Assembly: GCA_050014895.1 (NCBI GenBank)
Contig: JBEKCL010000022.1
Coordinates: forward strand, 1-29,142
Length of the DNA stretch: 29,142 nucleotides
Reading direction: 5' to 3'
Origin: JAFGLP01 sp050014895
GTDB taxonomy: Bacteria; Chloroflexota; Dehalococcoidia; GIF9; UBA5629
Shown: positions 7,664 to 16,743 of the stretch, piece by piece
How positions within the stretch are numbered: position 1 is the stretch's first letter
How the letters are laid out: the number at the start of each line of letters is the position of its first letter
The notes under the pieces: model-generated
Seen by the model: only the letters and a program-made list of their open reading frames with translations
The model's database searches: none
Told to the model about the DNA's origin: nothing
Translations under genes and position numbers: made by a program

Positions 7664-10642
7664 TTAGCGTTGGGAATCGTATAATTTTGTATAATAGTCA
7701 ATAACCTCAATTTCAGGCAGCCCGCTGTATTCATCTTCCACCGAGAGCACCTTCTTCAAATCACCAAGATCAACCCTGCCTGTGGCAATCATCTGATAGT
7801 AATGGAGCATGTCACTCACGGGAAACTCTATCTCGAGTGCAGCTGCGCCAAATAGTTTGAGCATATCCCGTACAAAGGTACCCATGCCATCGTGTATGCG
7901 TGTAATGACATCAAAGCGCTTCTGAGCCAGGCCCGGCTGTTTGAATACGGGAACGGCCCCATCTTTACCACCTGAGAAGTATAATAGCTGCCCATCGGGC
8001 GCAGTTAATACAGCCTCAAGCAGCAGGCTATGCTTGAAGATAACTACAGCAGAGATTTTAGGATTGAGTAGTTCCCCCAGGTAACCACGTGCCTGGGAAC
8101 TGCCGTCCCTGATCTTGCCCGCCTTATCGTCAATGGCAAAATAATAACCGTTAAGCGGCCTGTCCAGTAGGCCAATAAGCGACTTCTGAATGGTGCATGA
8201 ATAACCGATATCCACCAAACCCATTTTTTCTTTGTCCAGCAGGCCATTCTCTTTGCAATAGGCCAATAGCGCCTCCCGCTCGGCTTCAGCCTGGGGCGCC
8301 AGTATATCGAATACATTAAGCAGGCTTTTCTTGACCATGTCATAGTCCGACGGCAGGGAAATCTGCCTGCCCATGCCTTCCTCACCCACCACTTTTTCTA
8401 CAGCCTGCATATTGGCTACGCTAATGTTTAGGCGCTTTTCAAAGAAGTTCCTCAATGTACCGTTGAAATCCCGGTCCAGGAAGGGCAGGAGATCCTCCTC
8501 TTTCTTCAGCACTGCGAACAGAGCGGTCCGCCGTGAAGAAAGCAGATAACTGCCGGCGGGAAGGTTTATGTTCGGCTGCCTTAAGGCAGCCGAACCGGCA
8601 ATATCCTGATACATTTTGTGCAACGCATAGCCTTCACGTGAGAGGAAATAGAGCCGCTTCACGCCATCCAGCCTGGCATAGTTAATCAACCAAGCCAGGA
8701 AGTTATGCATTAGCGGGCCGAATACAGTATAGCCCAGAGTAAAGGGATCGCTGAGCGGCTTATCACAATACCAGAAGTCAAAGGGATAAGTATCGAGGCA
8801 GAAATGGTTGCTGATCATGCCATAGAGCAGGTTTTCACGCCATCCTTCACGCGGATTCAGCATCTGCCAAAGCAAGTTGCCGTGTGCACTCTGACGGAAG
8901 AGCACTGATGGTTTCATAACATGCACGATAAAATAAGGGCCACGGTCGCCCAGCAATTGGACATCGGACTGCTCGTTATCTCCGATATGCAGTAAATTAC
9001 TTCCCCTGATCCCCTCATGTTCAATAATATAGTCCCACATGTCGCCGCGGTCCTTGAGCCTGCCTTCTTCGCTGGAAATATATAACTGGTGATAACCCGA
9101 TAGACCCTTCTCCATGAGTATGCGCTCGATATGCGGCTTTTCAAAATAAGTGTCGGTGGTGAGGATAATCCGCTTGCCAGCGCCTTTTACTTCCTCAAAT
9201 GCGGCTAGCATGTCCGGGCGGGGAATGAGCAGCTCTATTTCTGTAGTCAACTCAAACTCGAGAATTTTCTCTGCAACCTCCCAACTGATGCCGGCCGCAC
9301 TCGCCAGCGCCTGGTATATCTGTGATATTTTTACATCGCCTAAGTGGCCCTGCCGCAGCCGGACATCGGCTTCCGCCTGTTGCCGTAGCCGCATGAAATC
9401 CTTCACTCCGTAGCGTTGATGCACTGCTTCTTCGATATACTGCAACAGCTTATCTGGACTGGCGAAAGGCCTGCAAAGCAGCGTATCGAATATATCGAAG
9501 GAAACCACATCCACCAGCGGCAGGGTATGTTGAATCAGGTCGGCAGGTGATACATTGAAATAGGATGATACCTTCCTAGCATCAGAATAGGAGAATACAT
9601 CATCGTTAAGATCGTTGATGATAGTGTATTTAAAGCCGCGCGAACGGGCTGAAAGCGTGAAACAGCGCTCCATAATGTGATGTAACGCGCCGTCAGTCTG
9701 GCCCCGTTCTTCGGGGAAATCGTTCCGCGCAAGGCGCATATCGAATAGTGGCTTCAATGCCTCTTTCTTGATCCAGAACATGGAACCGGTGGGATAATCT
9801 ATGTATTCATCAGGATCGAAATCGAAACCCAGCCTGTTAACGAACGGGGCGGCATCCCATTTATTGGATAGCCAGGTGTAGGCCCAGTAGGGCGTATGCT
9901 CGTATCTAGCCGGGTAAATGATGCCAACGCTGGCGTCCCGAGCAAACACCGTTAGTATGGCCTGTATGCGCTGCTTCGATCCCAACAGCATTTTATACAG
10001 GTACTGGCGCCATTCCATCTTTTCCGACCCGGTAAAGAGAGACTTTTTAGTATGGACCTTGCAAATATAATCGTAGTCAGCTAGCTCTGAGGCGAAATCA
10101 ACAAGGAAAGGGGCTATATCACGACCGCGGTTCGCTACTACTTTCACGACGGCCCTTTCCAGCATTGGCAGGTCCTGCAATTGCGCGTTGATAGCCTGCA
10201 TATCTGCCTTGCTTTTAATCGAGACAAACAATGTATAGCTGCAAGGCATGTTTTTCAGATAGGTGCATATCTCGCCAAATAACTCGGTGTAGTAACTATG
10301 CACTACAACAGCCACCTTCAGTTTTTTCGGTAACAGGAACTGCTCCGGCTCAATTTTAAAGACCTTTTGCTCAGCATCCCGTACCAGCTGCGTACGCCAC
10401 TTTGATACATTTTTCTCGGTTTGCTGGTAGTGTCTGTACCTGCGCCAGAAGCTGCCCCAGCCGTATAATATTATGATTTGCACGCCGGACACGGCCAATC
10501 CGTAGTAACGCCGTATACTAGAACCCTGCGGGAATATTCTGTCAATAAGCGCTTTGGGCCAGAGCATGACGCGCATCACGGCATCATTAACACGCCACTT
10601 GGCACGGTTTTGCTTTATACGTGAATTAAAATTGGCGTTCAT
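7664..10642 (-). CDS. RgpF-type rhamnan synthesis protein fused to HAD-like domain
   Basis: A 992-residue multidomain protein. Residues 38-73 hold the shared amphipathic segment (GSSIRRYYGLAVSGVQIII). Residues about 105-345 match the rhamnan synthesis protein F family (KVAVVVHSYY, ANRGRDIAPFL, YDYICKVHTKKS, PTGSMFWIK), glycosyltransferases that extend rhamnose polymers. Residues about 378-580 are a HAD-superfamily domain: VSFDIFDTLL carries the nucleophile-type aspartate, LTTDTYF is motif II and LHIGDNEQSD the acidic motif. The remaining 400 residues contain YFLSREGYALHKMY and a VDIGYSC segment and usually follow HAD domains in large surface-glycan proteins; their role is unknown. The gene lies 31 bases after wzm and 63 bases before the methyltransferase gene. 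It suggests a rhamnose-containing polymer. Confidence 0.87.
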   Translation of the reverse strand: MNANFNSRIKQNRAKWRVNDAVMRVMLWPKALIDRIFPQGSSIRRYYGLAVSGVQIIILYGWGSFWRRYRHYQQTEKNVSKWRTQLVRDAEQKVFKIEPEQFLLPKKLKVAVVVHSYYTELFGEICTYLKNMPCSYTLFVSIKSKADMQAINAQLQDLPMLERAVVKVVANRGRDIAPFLVDFASELADYDYICKVHTKKSLFTGSEKMEWRQYLYKMLLGSKQRIQAILTVFARDASVGIIYPARYEHTPYWAYTWLSNKWDAAPFVNRLGFDFDPDEYIDYPTGSMFWIKKEALKPLFDMRLARNDFPEERGQTDGALHHIMERCFTLSARSRGFKYTIINDLNDDVFSYSDARKVSSYFNVSPADLIQHTLPLVDVVSFDIFDTLLCRPFASPDKLLQYIEEAVHQRYGVKDFMRLRQQAEADVRLRQGHLGDVKISQIYQALASAAGISWEVAEKILEFELTTEIELLIPRPDMLAAFEEVKGAGKRIILTTDTYFEKPHIERILMEKGLSGYHQLYISSEEGRLKDRGDMWDYIIEHEGIRGSNLLHIGDNEQSDVQLLGDRGPYFIVHVMKPSVLFRQSAHGNLLWQMLNPREGWRENLLYGMISNHFCLDTYPFDFWYCDKPLSDPFTLGYTVFGPLMHNFLAWLINYARLDGVKRLYFLSREGYALHKMYQDIAGSAALRQPNINLPAGSYLLSSRRTALFAVLKKEEDLLPFLDRDFNGTLRNFFEKRLNISVANMQAVEKVVGEEGMGRQISLPSDYDMVKKSLLNVFDILAPQAEAEREALLAYCKENGLLDKEKMGLVDIGYSCTIQKSLIGLLDRPLNGYYFAIDDKAGKIRDGSSQARGYLGELLNPKISAVVIFKHSLLLEAVLTAPDGQLLYFSGGKDGAVPVFKQPGLAQKRFDVITRIHDGMGTFVRDMLKLFGAAALEIEFPVSDMLHYYQMIATGRVDLGDLKKVLSVEDEYSGLPEIEVIDYYTKLYDSQR

Positions 10643-10673
10643 TAGGGCTGTCTATCACGGTGATAAGCCTGTT

Positions 10674-11435
10674 TTATATATCCTCAGCAAAACGGCGCTG
10701 AAGCTTGCCGAAAGTGAATCTGCCAATCACATAGGAAAGAATCGAGGCAACCACAACGATGATCAGGCTGTAAGAAGTGGGCCATTGGCCATAGACCATA
10801 ACGTCGCGATATACGATGATGAACTGCGTGATAGGGTTGAGCAGGTAGAAACGCTGCACTGGCACGGTTATCGCTGCCATTGGATAGAATACAGGGGACA
10901 GAAAAAACAGCATCGTGGTCAACACTTCCCATATCTGGTTGATATCCCGGAAAAACACATATAGCGAGGCAAGGAAGAGCGCAATACCGTAAACGAACCA
11001 GAAATAAATGACGAAAATGAGCGGGAATACTAAGATGGTTAACGGCAGGCTACCCGCTGCAAAATACAATATGGGTATGATGATAAGAAATTCAAGCAAA
11101 GAGCTGATCAGGTTGGCCAACATATTACTGAGCACCAATATCTCACGCGGTATGTAGACCTTGGTTACCAGACTGGGCTTGCCAACAACGGCATAGACGG
11201 AGGATGTCGTGCTCACGATAAAGAAGCGCCACGACATAAGGCCAACCAGCAGGTATCCAGCAAAATTAGGCTCCTGCTTATATAGGTAGCGGAAGACAAA
11301 GAATAATACCAGCGCCATCAATAAGGGGCTGAGCAACGACCAGAGAAAGCCCAATGATGTATTCTGATAACGGTTTTTGAGATCGACAATGGTGAGGGCT
11401 CCGATCAGTTCACGGTATTTGAAGATCTCAATCAT
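10674..11435 (-). CDS. wzm: Polysaccharide ABC transporter permease Wzm
   Basis: A 253-residue ABC-2 type membrane protein. It starts with the conserved IEIFKYRELIGALTIVDLK and RYQNTSLGFLWSLLSPLL cytoplasmic region and has about six hydrophobic segments (for example LLMALVLFFVFRYLY, LVGLMSWRFF, FLIIIPILYFAAG, LVFPLIFVIYFWFVYGIALF), with FRDINQIWEVLTTMLFFLSP near the end. This is the usual layout of O-antigen, capsule and teichoic acid exporters. Its ATG overlaps the stop of the upstream glycosyltransferase by 8 bases (ATGATTGA), so the two are translationally coupled. It works with the ATPase encoded at 5881-6615, which lies two genes downstream rather than adjacent. The extra spacing is unusual but still within one operon. 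Confidence 0.93.
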   Translation of the reverse strand: MIEIFKYRELIGALTIVDLKNRYQNTSLGFLWSLLSPLLMALVLFFVFRYLYKQEPNFAGYLLVGLMSWRFFIVSTTSSVYAVVGKPSLVTKVYIPREILVLSNMLANLISSLLEFLIIIPILYFAAGSLPLTILVFPLIFVIYFWFVYGIALFLASLYVFFRDINQIWEVLTTMLFFLSPVFYPMAAITVPVQRFYLLNPITQFIIVYRDVMVYGQWPTSYSLIIVVVASILSYVIGRFTFGKLQRRFAEDI

Positions 11436-12333
11436 AGTCCTTTTTTAATCTCCTCGCTGCGGGACCCTGCATTAGCCTGCATTTCCCCATGAATAGGCCG
11501 GTATACCTGGCCATTTCATAAACCAGTGTATATGGAAGCCATTTACCGTAATGGTTAGCTATGAGGAATTTATATTCAGCTCCCAGGTATCCAGCTACGG
11601 CCCCTCCGAGCATAACAGCTGTTTTGGGCAGTCTAGAAGCCCCCTGCTCGATGGCAAGGCCGAAATCAAGGTGTCTATCAAATAGTCCTTTCAGCCCATA
11701 GTCATGCGCATGATAGACGGCTGCTGCAGGTTCGTAATTAATAAGAAGCCCATCTTCGATAAATCGTGCAGCGATCTCTTTATCCTCAGCCATGACCATA
11801 TTTTCAGCAAACCTATACTTAAGCAATATTTCTTTTTTGTATGCCGAATTTACATCCGATATGAAAACGTTGTCATGATAAAAACCGGCAGAACCAGATT
11901 TTACCACTATTTTAAATTCGGGGAAATTATAATGATAGAAAAATTTCTCCGGCGGCCTGGTATTTTCCCACGCTATCTGCCTACCCACAACCATGGCCAC
12001 TTGCGGGTCTGTGAAATTATCGATCAGCTTCTGAAGCCAGTTGTTATCCCGCGGCAGGGCATCTTGTGTGATATAAACCAGGTATTTTCCCTGAGACATA
12101 CCGGCGCCTAAGTTGCGCGTACGGCTGTGATGAAATTCGCCCTCAGTGATCTGGTGAAACTTAACGGGATATCTATGGGCAACTTCCAGGGTACTATCGG
12201 TGGAGCCGGAATCGACAATGATCACCTCATAGCTACCGTCAAATTGCTGGCTATAAATACGATCTAACAACAGGGAAAAATTGGCGCCACCGTTTTTTGT
12301 AAGTATGATGATGCTGGCATTCAGGCCTGTCAT
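11428..12333 (-). CDS. Family 2 glycosyltransferase, rhamnosyltransferase-like
   Basis: A 301-residue GT-A glycosyltransferase. It has the nucleotide-binding start ASIIILTKNGG, VDSGSTDSTLEVA, and the segment FHHSRTRNLGAG followed by YLVYITQDALP, where the QDA stands in the usual DXD position. This arrangement is typical of dTDP-rhamnose-using transferases of O-antigen loci. The C-terminal third contains MVMAEDKEIAARF (the ED motif of the acceptor-binding side) and a hydrophobic stretch. It lies 7 bases after the preceding GT2 gene and overlaps wzm by 8 bases. The donor is inferred from the family and from the neighbouring RgpF gene. Confidence 0.88.
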   Translation of the reverse strand: MTGLNASIIILTKNGGANFSLLLDRIYSQQFDGSYEVIIVDSGSTDSTLEVAHRYPVKFHQITEGEFHHSRTRNLGAGMSQGKYLVYITQDALPRDNNWLQKLIDNFTDPQVAMVVGRQIAWENTRPPEKFFYHYNFPEFKIVVKSGSAGFYHDNVFISDVNSAYKKEILLKYRFAENMVMAEDKEIAARFIEDGLLINYEPAAAVYHAHDYGLKGLFDRHLDFGLAIEQGASRLPKTAVMLGGAVAGYLGAEYKFLIANHYGKWLPYTLVYEMARYTGLFMGKCRLMQGPAARRLKKDYD

Positions 12334-12340
12334 TTATTCA

Positions 12341-13411
12341 TCATGCCTTATAATAGCCGTCCTTCGCAAGCATTCGCAGAAGCCTCTCCTGTTCCATACT
12401 CTCTTTGAAGGTGGCGATGACGCCTAGGCGGTAAAGTTCGGCATCGCTACGTTTACGGGTTTTCTGCACTATTTTCCTCTTTTTGAGCATTTTGCCCAGG
12501 AATTTGAGGAAGCTGAAATGCGCACGGCACAACGCCCAGGCCGCAGCAAAATTACCTGTAAACACATAGCCAAACCAGCGGTAGACATTAAAAAATAAGC
12601 TAATCAGCATACCGCGCCACATGTTGCCGCCATCCAGGTTCTTGACGATATTGAAAAGGCGGTTGCGTGTGTTAAGAAAGACCTTGCCAGTATCAGCATT
12701 GCTACGGGTGCCGAAAGTGCCGCTCTGACGGTGGTACATGACTGCATCAGGAGCGTAGGCCACTTTATATCCATAAAGCCAGGCTTTCCAGCCCAGATCA
12801 TGCTCCTCGCAGGCAGCAAAATGGTCCTCGTCGAAACCGCCGATGGAAAGGAAGAAGTCCTTCTTTACCAGCACACCGGCGGCGCAGCCGAAGCCGGTAT
12901 ATCCAGGCTCATTGTAAGCGGGGCCATCCTTAACGCCATAGCCGCGGTAGAAACCGCCGCCGATAATAGCGATCTTGCCCCCAGCAGTATTAATGGTGTC
13001 ACGGCGGTCATAATAGAGCATCTTTGAGGCGACTGATATGACCTCAGCATCTTCCAATGTGGGACGGACCAGTTCGTGCAGCCAACCGTGGGTAACCTCG
13101 GTATCGTTATTGAGAAAGACTAAGTATTCGCCAGCGGCGGCCTTTGCCCCCTCGTTATTGGGCTTGCAGAAGCCGTAATTCTTGTCCAACAGGATGATCT
13201 TGATTGCCGGGTAACTATTACTAATATAAGCCTGCGAGCCGTCGGTAGAGGCATTATCCACCAAGATAACTTCTACCTTATCACGCGGGTAGTCCAACGC
13301 GGCCAGTGAACTTAAACATATTGGCAGGAATTTTTTTCCGTTCCAGTTGACGATAATGATACTAATGGGAGGAAGAACGTCGTCCGAGAGTCTGGGGATT
13401 GCTTCAATCAC
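12341..13411 (-). CDS. Family 2 glycosyltransferase (WbbL-like)
   Basis: A 356-residue GT-A enzyme starting with a GTG whose GTGATTGA overlaps the upstream stop by 8 bases. Motifs are PISIIIVNWNGKKFLPICL, LVDNASTDGSQAY, KNYGFCKPNNEGA, FLNNDTEVTHGWL (metal and donor site) and CEEHDLGWKAWLYGY with the ED-type acceptor motif. A C-terminal hydrophobic segment (MLISLFFNVYRWFGYVF) followed by basic residues suggests membrane association. WbbL-like enzymes usually transfer rhamnose from dTDP-L-rhamnose. With the flanking GT2 genes it probably builds the repeat unit or adaptor of the exported glycan. Confidence 0.9.
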   Translation of the reverse strand: MIEAIPRLSDDVLPPISIIIVNWNGKKFLPICLSSLAALDYPRDKVEVILVDNASTDGSQAYISNSYPAIKIILLDKNYGFCKPNNEGAKAAAGEYLVFLNNDTEVTHGWLHELVRPTLEDAEVISVASKMLYYDRRDTINTAGGKIAIIGGGFYRGYGVKDGPAYNEPGYTGFGCAAGVLVKKDFFLSIGGFDEDHFAACEEHDLGWKAWLYGYKVAYAPDAVMYHRQSGTFGTRSNADTGKVFLNTRNRLFNIVKNLDGGNMWRGMLISLFFNVYRWFGYVFTGNFAAAWALCRAHFSFLKFLGKMLKKRKIVQKTRKRSDAELYRLGVIATFKESMEQERLLRMLAKDGYYKA

Positions 13412-14411
13412 GACCGTCTCCCCTCAGCCGGAAGCGCACGATTCCAAAGAGCTGTCGCCATTCCAGGTTCCAACTCAGCTTTTTCAACAATGCCCAATCC
13501 GACACACAACGGAGACCCGAGTTGAAACGCCTCAGTTGTGCTATATACTTTCTTTCCTGAAAAGCGGCATGGTAAGCGCCGAGTTTTGAGCGTGGATAGG
13601 GCCAACCTTTGACGATGCTATAGGCCATGACCATGGCTTCGATAATAACCAGCAATGGAGAAAGCAACAGCAGTGTGGGCCATTCAAAAGTGGATAGGAT
13701 GAGATAAAGGCGGTTCTTCTCAAGGTGGAAGAATTTCTCAGGGGTCATGCTCAACCGGTACCTGTGATAAATTACGGATGTGGGCAAACAGTACATTTCA
13801 TACCCCATCAGCGCCAGTAGCCATGATATCACCACATCGTCATTGTACATAAAACAGTATGCTGGCGCTCCGCCCATACGGGTGAAAAGATCTTTCCTTA
13901 TCAGGTAAGAGCAGCCGCTTATGCCTTTCACTTTCTGCGGCTGACTATCAGGCCTGTCCGGCTCATGTAAATGGCGGCAGAAGCCCAGACCGGAGAAGTG
14001 GACGTTCAAACCAGTGCAATTAATCACAGCCTGTTGTCCAAGAATAAGTACTTTGGGGCAAACTGCTCCTGCTTGCGGGTGTCCTTCCATAAATTCAACC
14101 ATCCGCGCAAGCCAACCCGGATCAGCTTCGGTATCCATATTAAGCGGGGAGATGTAGTCGCCATTAGCCTCAGCAAGACCGCTGTTGATACCCCCTGCAT
14201 AGCCTGAATTTTCTTTATTTGCAATGAACGTCATCCCAGGGTATTTTTGACGCATATATTCGAGGCTACCGTCTGTGGAAGCGTTATCCACCAGGATAAT
14301 CTCATAATTATCATATGGTTGATTTAATACTGAAGACAGGCATGTATCCAGATAGGCAATGCCGTTGTAATTGACAATGATCACGGAAACCTTCGGCTGG
14401 AGCTTATTCAT
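13404..14411 (-). CDS. Family 2 glycosyltransferase, first gene of polysaccharide operon
   Basis: A 335-residue GT-A glycosyltransferase, WbbL/rhamnosyltransferase-like. It shows VSVIIVNYNGIAYLDTCL, LVDNASTDGSLEYM, NSGYAGGINSGLAEANG and SPLNMDTEADPGW in the DXD region, then YNDDVVISWLL in the acceptor motif position. A hydrophobic stretch near residues 240-265 (LLLLSPLLVIIEAMVMAYSI) suggests membrane contact. It is similar in layout to the next gene and the two may be old duplicates. No strong ribosome binding site is visible before the ATG at 14411. It is the promoter-proximal gene of the minus-strand operon. Confidence 0.9.
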   Translation of the reverse strand: MNKLQPKVSVIIVNYNGIAYLDTCLSSVLNQPYDNYEIILVDNASTDGSLEYMRQKYPGMTFIANKENSGYAGGINSGLAEANGDYISPLNMDTEADPGWLARMVEFMEGHPQAGAVCPKVLILGQQAVINCTGLNVHFSGLGFCRHLHEPDRPDSQPQKVKGISGCSYLIRKDLFTRMGGAPAYCFMYNDDVVISWLLALMGYEMYCLPTSVIYHRYRLSMTPEKFFHLEKNRLYLILSTFEWPTLLLLSPLLVIIEAMVMAYSIVKGWPYPRSKLGAYHAAFQERKYIAQLRRFNSGLRCVSDWALLKKLSWNLEWRQLFGIVRFRLRGDGRD

Positions 14412-15262
14412 TGGCTGTCACTTTGTATTCGAAGATTCTTACTACCGGCAGCAAACCGACTGCATGTAATATGCTACAGTCCACTTTCAATGAATGCTCC
14501 ATCGACTAAATTCCCCATGTGAAACACACGACTAATTGTATCATAAAGTTGACAGAAAAATGACCGTTTTCCCTTTCTTCACACATTATAACCAGGAGCC
14601 TCATTTAAGGGCTTCAAAGTCTATCGTCCGCGAAGTCCAACAATTAAAATTCATTTAAAGTCGGTAATCCTGGCACAATTCACAATGAACTGACTCTAAA
14701 TTGTCAATCCAGTACTTTAGTATCGTTGACCCAGTACCTTATAGCTATTTACTATTTATCCCTACCATTAAGATAATGGTAACGCACTTTATTCTTCCTT
14801 GTAATATAAAACTATGCGCCACTAAATACTTGTTATCTAATCCAATTAGATCTTTTAATAACTCAAAGGGCTGGTTGTGGCGGAAGGAAAAATGGACGGG
14901 CATGGGAGCGGTACCCCTTCCATACCTGTCCATTTTCCATGGGTGGATACAGGTTTCAGTTCCGGTCAAATTTCACAGCAGTATAGAGATGATGCCTACA
15001 TATAATCATCCGCCCGGAATTCATACAAATATACATCTGTGTTATAAGTAATTTAACCACCTGACGGTACTTACAGCACGTACCAATAGTATAACTATAT
15101 AAAACAACGCGCAGGTACTGCCCGCCAAAATGATATATAATAAAAGCCGGATTGCAGTGATTTCTTGCAGGAATGTCTCGATCCATTATAGTTAGTTATG
15201 TCTATAATATTTCGCCACAATATTTGAAAATATTTATTTCCACTTTATCAGGAGAGTTCTAA
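14412..15262. other. Gene-poor intergenic region between the glycan operon and a lipoprotein gene
   Basis: About 850 bases without a convincing gene. Short open frames here have unusual composition, no ribosome binding site and no recognisable family. The region should hold the promoter of the minus-strand glycan operon; one weak minus-strand -10 candidate is TACAAT at 14535-14540 without a good -35. For the plus-strand lipoprotein, TATAAT at 15203-15208 is a possible -10, also without a clear -35. A long hairpin lies at 14886-14938 and is listed separately. The heptamer CCAGTAC occurs twice close together near 14707-14737. Could be a decayed gene or mobile-element remnant. Confidence 0.5.
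14886..14938. repeat. Long imperfect inverted repeat (hairpin)
   Basis: Left arm 14886-14908 pairs with right arm 14917-14938: about 20 pairs, including two G-T pairs, with one bulged base and one mismatch. The 8-base loop is CGGTACCC. No T-run follows on either strand, so it does not look like an intrinsic terminator. It sits in the middle of a gene-free region. It may be a small palindromic repeat element, a remnant of a mobile element, or a structured RNA piece. Confidence 0.65.
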
Positions 15263-15928
15263 GTGAAAAAATCAAACTATTATTATATAAGTATATTATT
15301 GAGCATACTGGTTTTATCGACCGGTTTTATTTCCAGCTGCACTTCACCACAGCAAACAAGTAGCGAAAACGGCACATTAATTTTCCAGGACGATTTCACA
15401 GATCCCAAAAGCGGGTGGTTTATTTATAAAGCCGATTCAACCAAAGGCGGCGCATATGACCAGGGTGCTTACAGCGTATGGACACAAGGTAAAAACACAG
15501 TTATAGCCCTTAACCCTAAAACCAGGCAGCAATTAAAAGATTTTTCGGCGGAGGTTGATATCAGGGAAACCTCTCCTATCAGGGGAGCTGTATTAGGTAT
15601 TATCTATAGATTTGGTAATGACGGGTATTACTACAGGTTTGCGATCACTGACAACCGAACGTTTTACGTTGCAAAAAAAAGCGATCTGGGTGTCGAAGAG
15701 GAAATATATCAACAAACACCTTCAAGCATTATCAAACCCGCAGACGAGTATAACCGCTTAAAGGTGGTTTGCATAGGAGAAAATCAGGACTTCTACATAA
15801 ACGGCACTAAACTCGCCACCCTCACAGACAATACATCACTGAAGGGTGAATTGGGGATATTATTCAGTAACTGGGCAGTTTCCGAGAACTACACTTTCAC
15901 CAACTTCAAGTTATATGAACTGAAATGA
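15263..15928 (+). CDS. Lipoprotein with a concanavalin-like (LamG/DUF1080-type) domain
   Basis: A 221-residue predicted lipoprotein. It starts at a GTG with AGGAG at 15250-15254, 8 bases upstream. A signal peptide with a hydrophobic core (ISILLSILVLSTGF) ends in FISSC, so Cys26 would be lipidated. The mature part begins with LIFQDDFTDPKSGWF and continues with YRFAITDNRTFYV, NRLKVVCIGENQDFYINGTK and GELGILFSNW. This is the pattern of beta-sandwich domains of the LamG / 3-keto-disaccharide hydrolase-like type, often carbohydrate-binding. No catalytic residues can be assigned. It stands alone on the plus strand, convergent with the methyltransferase downstream. Surface sugar binding is an inference. 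Confidence 0.8.
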   Translation: MKKSNYYYISILLSILVLSTGFISSCTSPQQTSSENGTLIFQDDFTDPKSGWFIYKADSTKGGAYDQGAYSVWTQGKNTVIALNPKTRQQLKDFSAEVDIRETSPIRGAVLGIIYRFGNDGYYYRFAITDNRTFYVAKKSDLGVEEEIYQQTPSSIIKPADEYNRLKVVCIGENQDFYINGTKLATLTDNTSLKGELGILFSNWAVSENYTFTNFKLYELK

Positions 15929-15975
15929 CCTGCGGACATATTGATCTCGCGGCCTTTTTTAGACCTTTGCTCTGA

Positions 15976-16743
15976 TTACCTCGGGCTTCCCCTGACCACT
16001 ATCACATCACTCATGCAGGGTAATAAACGTGATATGTTATCCAGAGTCCCCAGCACAAAAGCCGATGTACCCTGCGGCAATTTTGCGAGCATGTCACCCC
16101 ATCCGGGCGTGCTGCATAACATTGAAACACCTAGGACTTTGTCCACTTTCATATGCCCTTTAACCATATCAACAATAAGCCTGTAATCAAATTTTAACGT
16201 ATGATCTGGCGGCAATTCCCATGGCAAGCGCTTATACGGGTTCTTGATGCCCAACACACTTCTGCACCAGAATATGAACTTGCCTATCTTAAACCCCAGG
16301 CTTTCAAAATTGGCAATAGCAATGATAACACTACCCACTGGCTTTACCGCTGCAACCATTTGCTGAAGAGCTTTGTCCGGATCGGCGAAATGGTCCAACG
16401 CTCCTTTGCAGATTACTTTATCCATTGACCCGGGGACCACCGGTATGCTTTCCCCTATTGCCTGTAGCACAGCAGTATTCTGTCCATCTAGTTTAAGGGA
16501 TTCACGTGCGTGTGCAAGCATAACGAAGGAAGGTTCTAATCCAATCATGATAGCGCCTGACCTGGACATATTTACTATATCTATGGCCCTACCGCATCCA
16601 ACATCCAGGATGCGTTCAGCCGGACCGGGGTTGGTCATTTCGATCGTAGCCTCATTCATCCTTCGGAATAGAAATTCAACATCCGGACGTAGTTTATCCG
16701 GCAATACGTCATTATCATCCCATGTTAGGTCAATTTTATTCAT
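15976..16743 (-). CDS. Class I SAM-dependent methyltransferase
   Basis: A 255-residue methyltransferase of the Methyltransf_11 type. Motif I is ERILDVGCGRAIDIV (43-57), the acidic SAM-ribose position is in IGLEPSFVMLAHA, and DKVICKGALDHFADPDKAL plus AAVKPVGSVIIAIA form the later core strands. The substrate is unknown. The start ATG at 16743 immediately follows the TAA of a very short hydrophobic frame (16744-16821). The upstream lipoprotein gene ends 146 bases earlier on the same strand, so co-transcription is possible. Confidence 0.85.
   Translation of the reverse strand: MNKIDLTWDDNDVLPDKLRPDVEFLFRRMNEATIEMTNPGPAERILDVGCGRAIDIVNMSRSGAIMIGLEPSFVMLAHARESLKLDGQNTAVLQAIGESIPVVPGSMDKVICKGALDHFADPDKALQQMVAAVKPVGSVIIAIANFESLGFKIGKFIFWCRSVLGIKNPYKRLPWELPPDHTLKFDYRLIVDMVKGHMKVDKVLGVSMLCSTPGWGDMLAKLPQGTSAFVLGTLDNISRLLPCMSDVIVVRGSPR

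Noticed and set aside
14701..15051. 116-residue open frame in the 850-base gap
   Set aside because: No ribosome binding site, no recognisable motif, and it overlaps the long hairpin. It looks like a chance frame.
15929..15975. T-run between convergent genes as a terminator
   Set aside because: Six Ts occur at about 15955-15960 but no stable stem precedes them.
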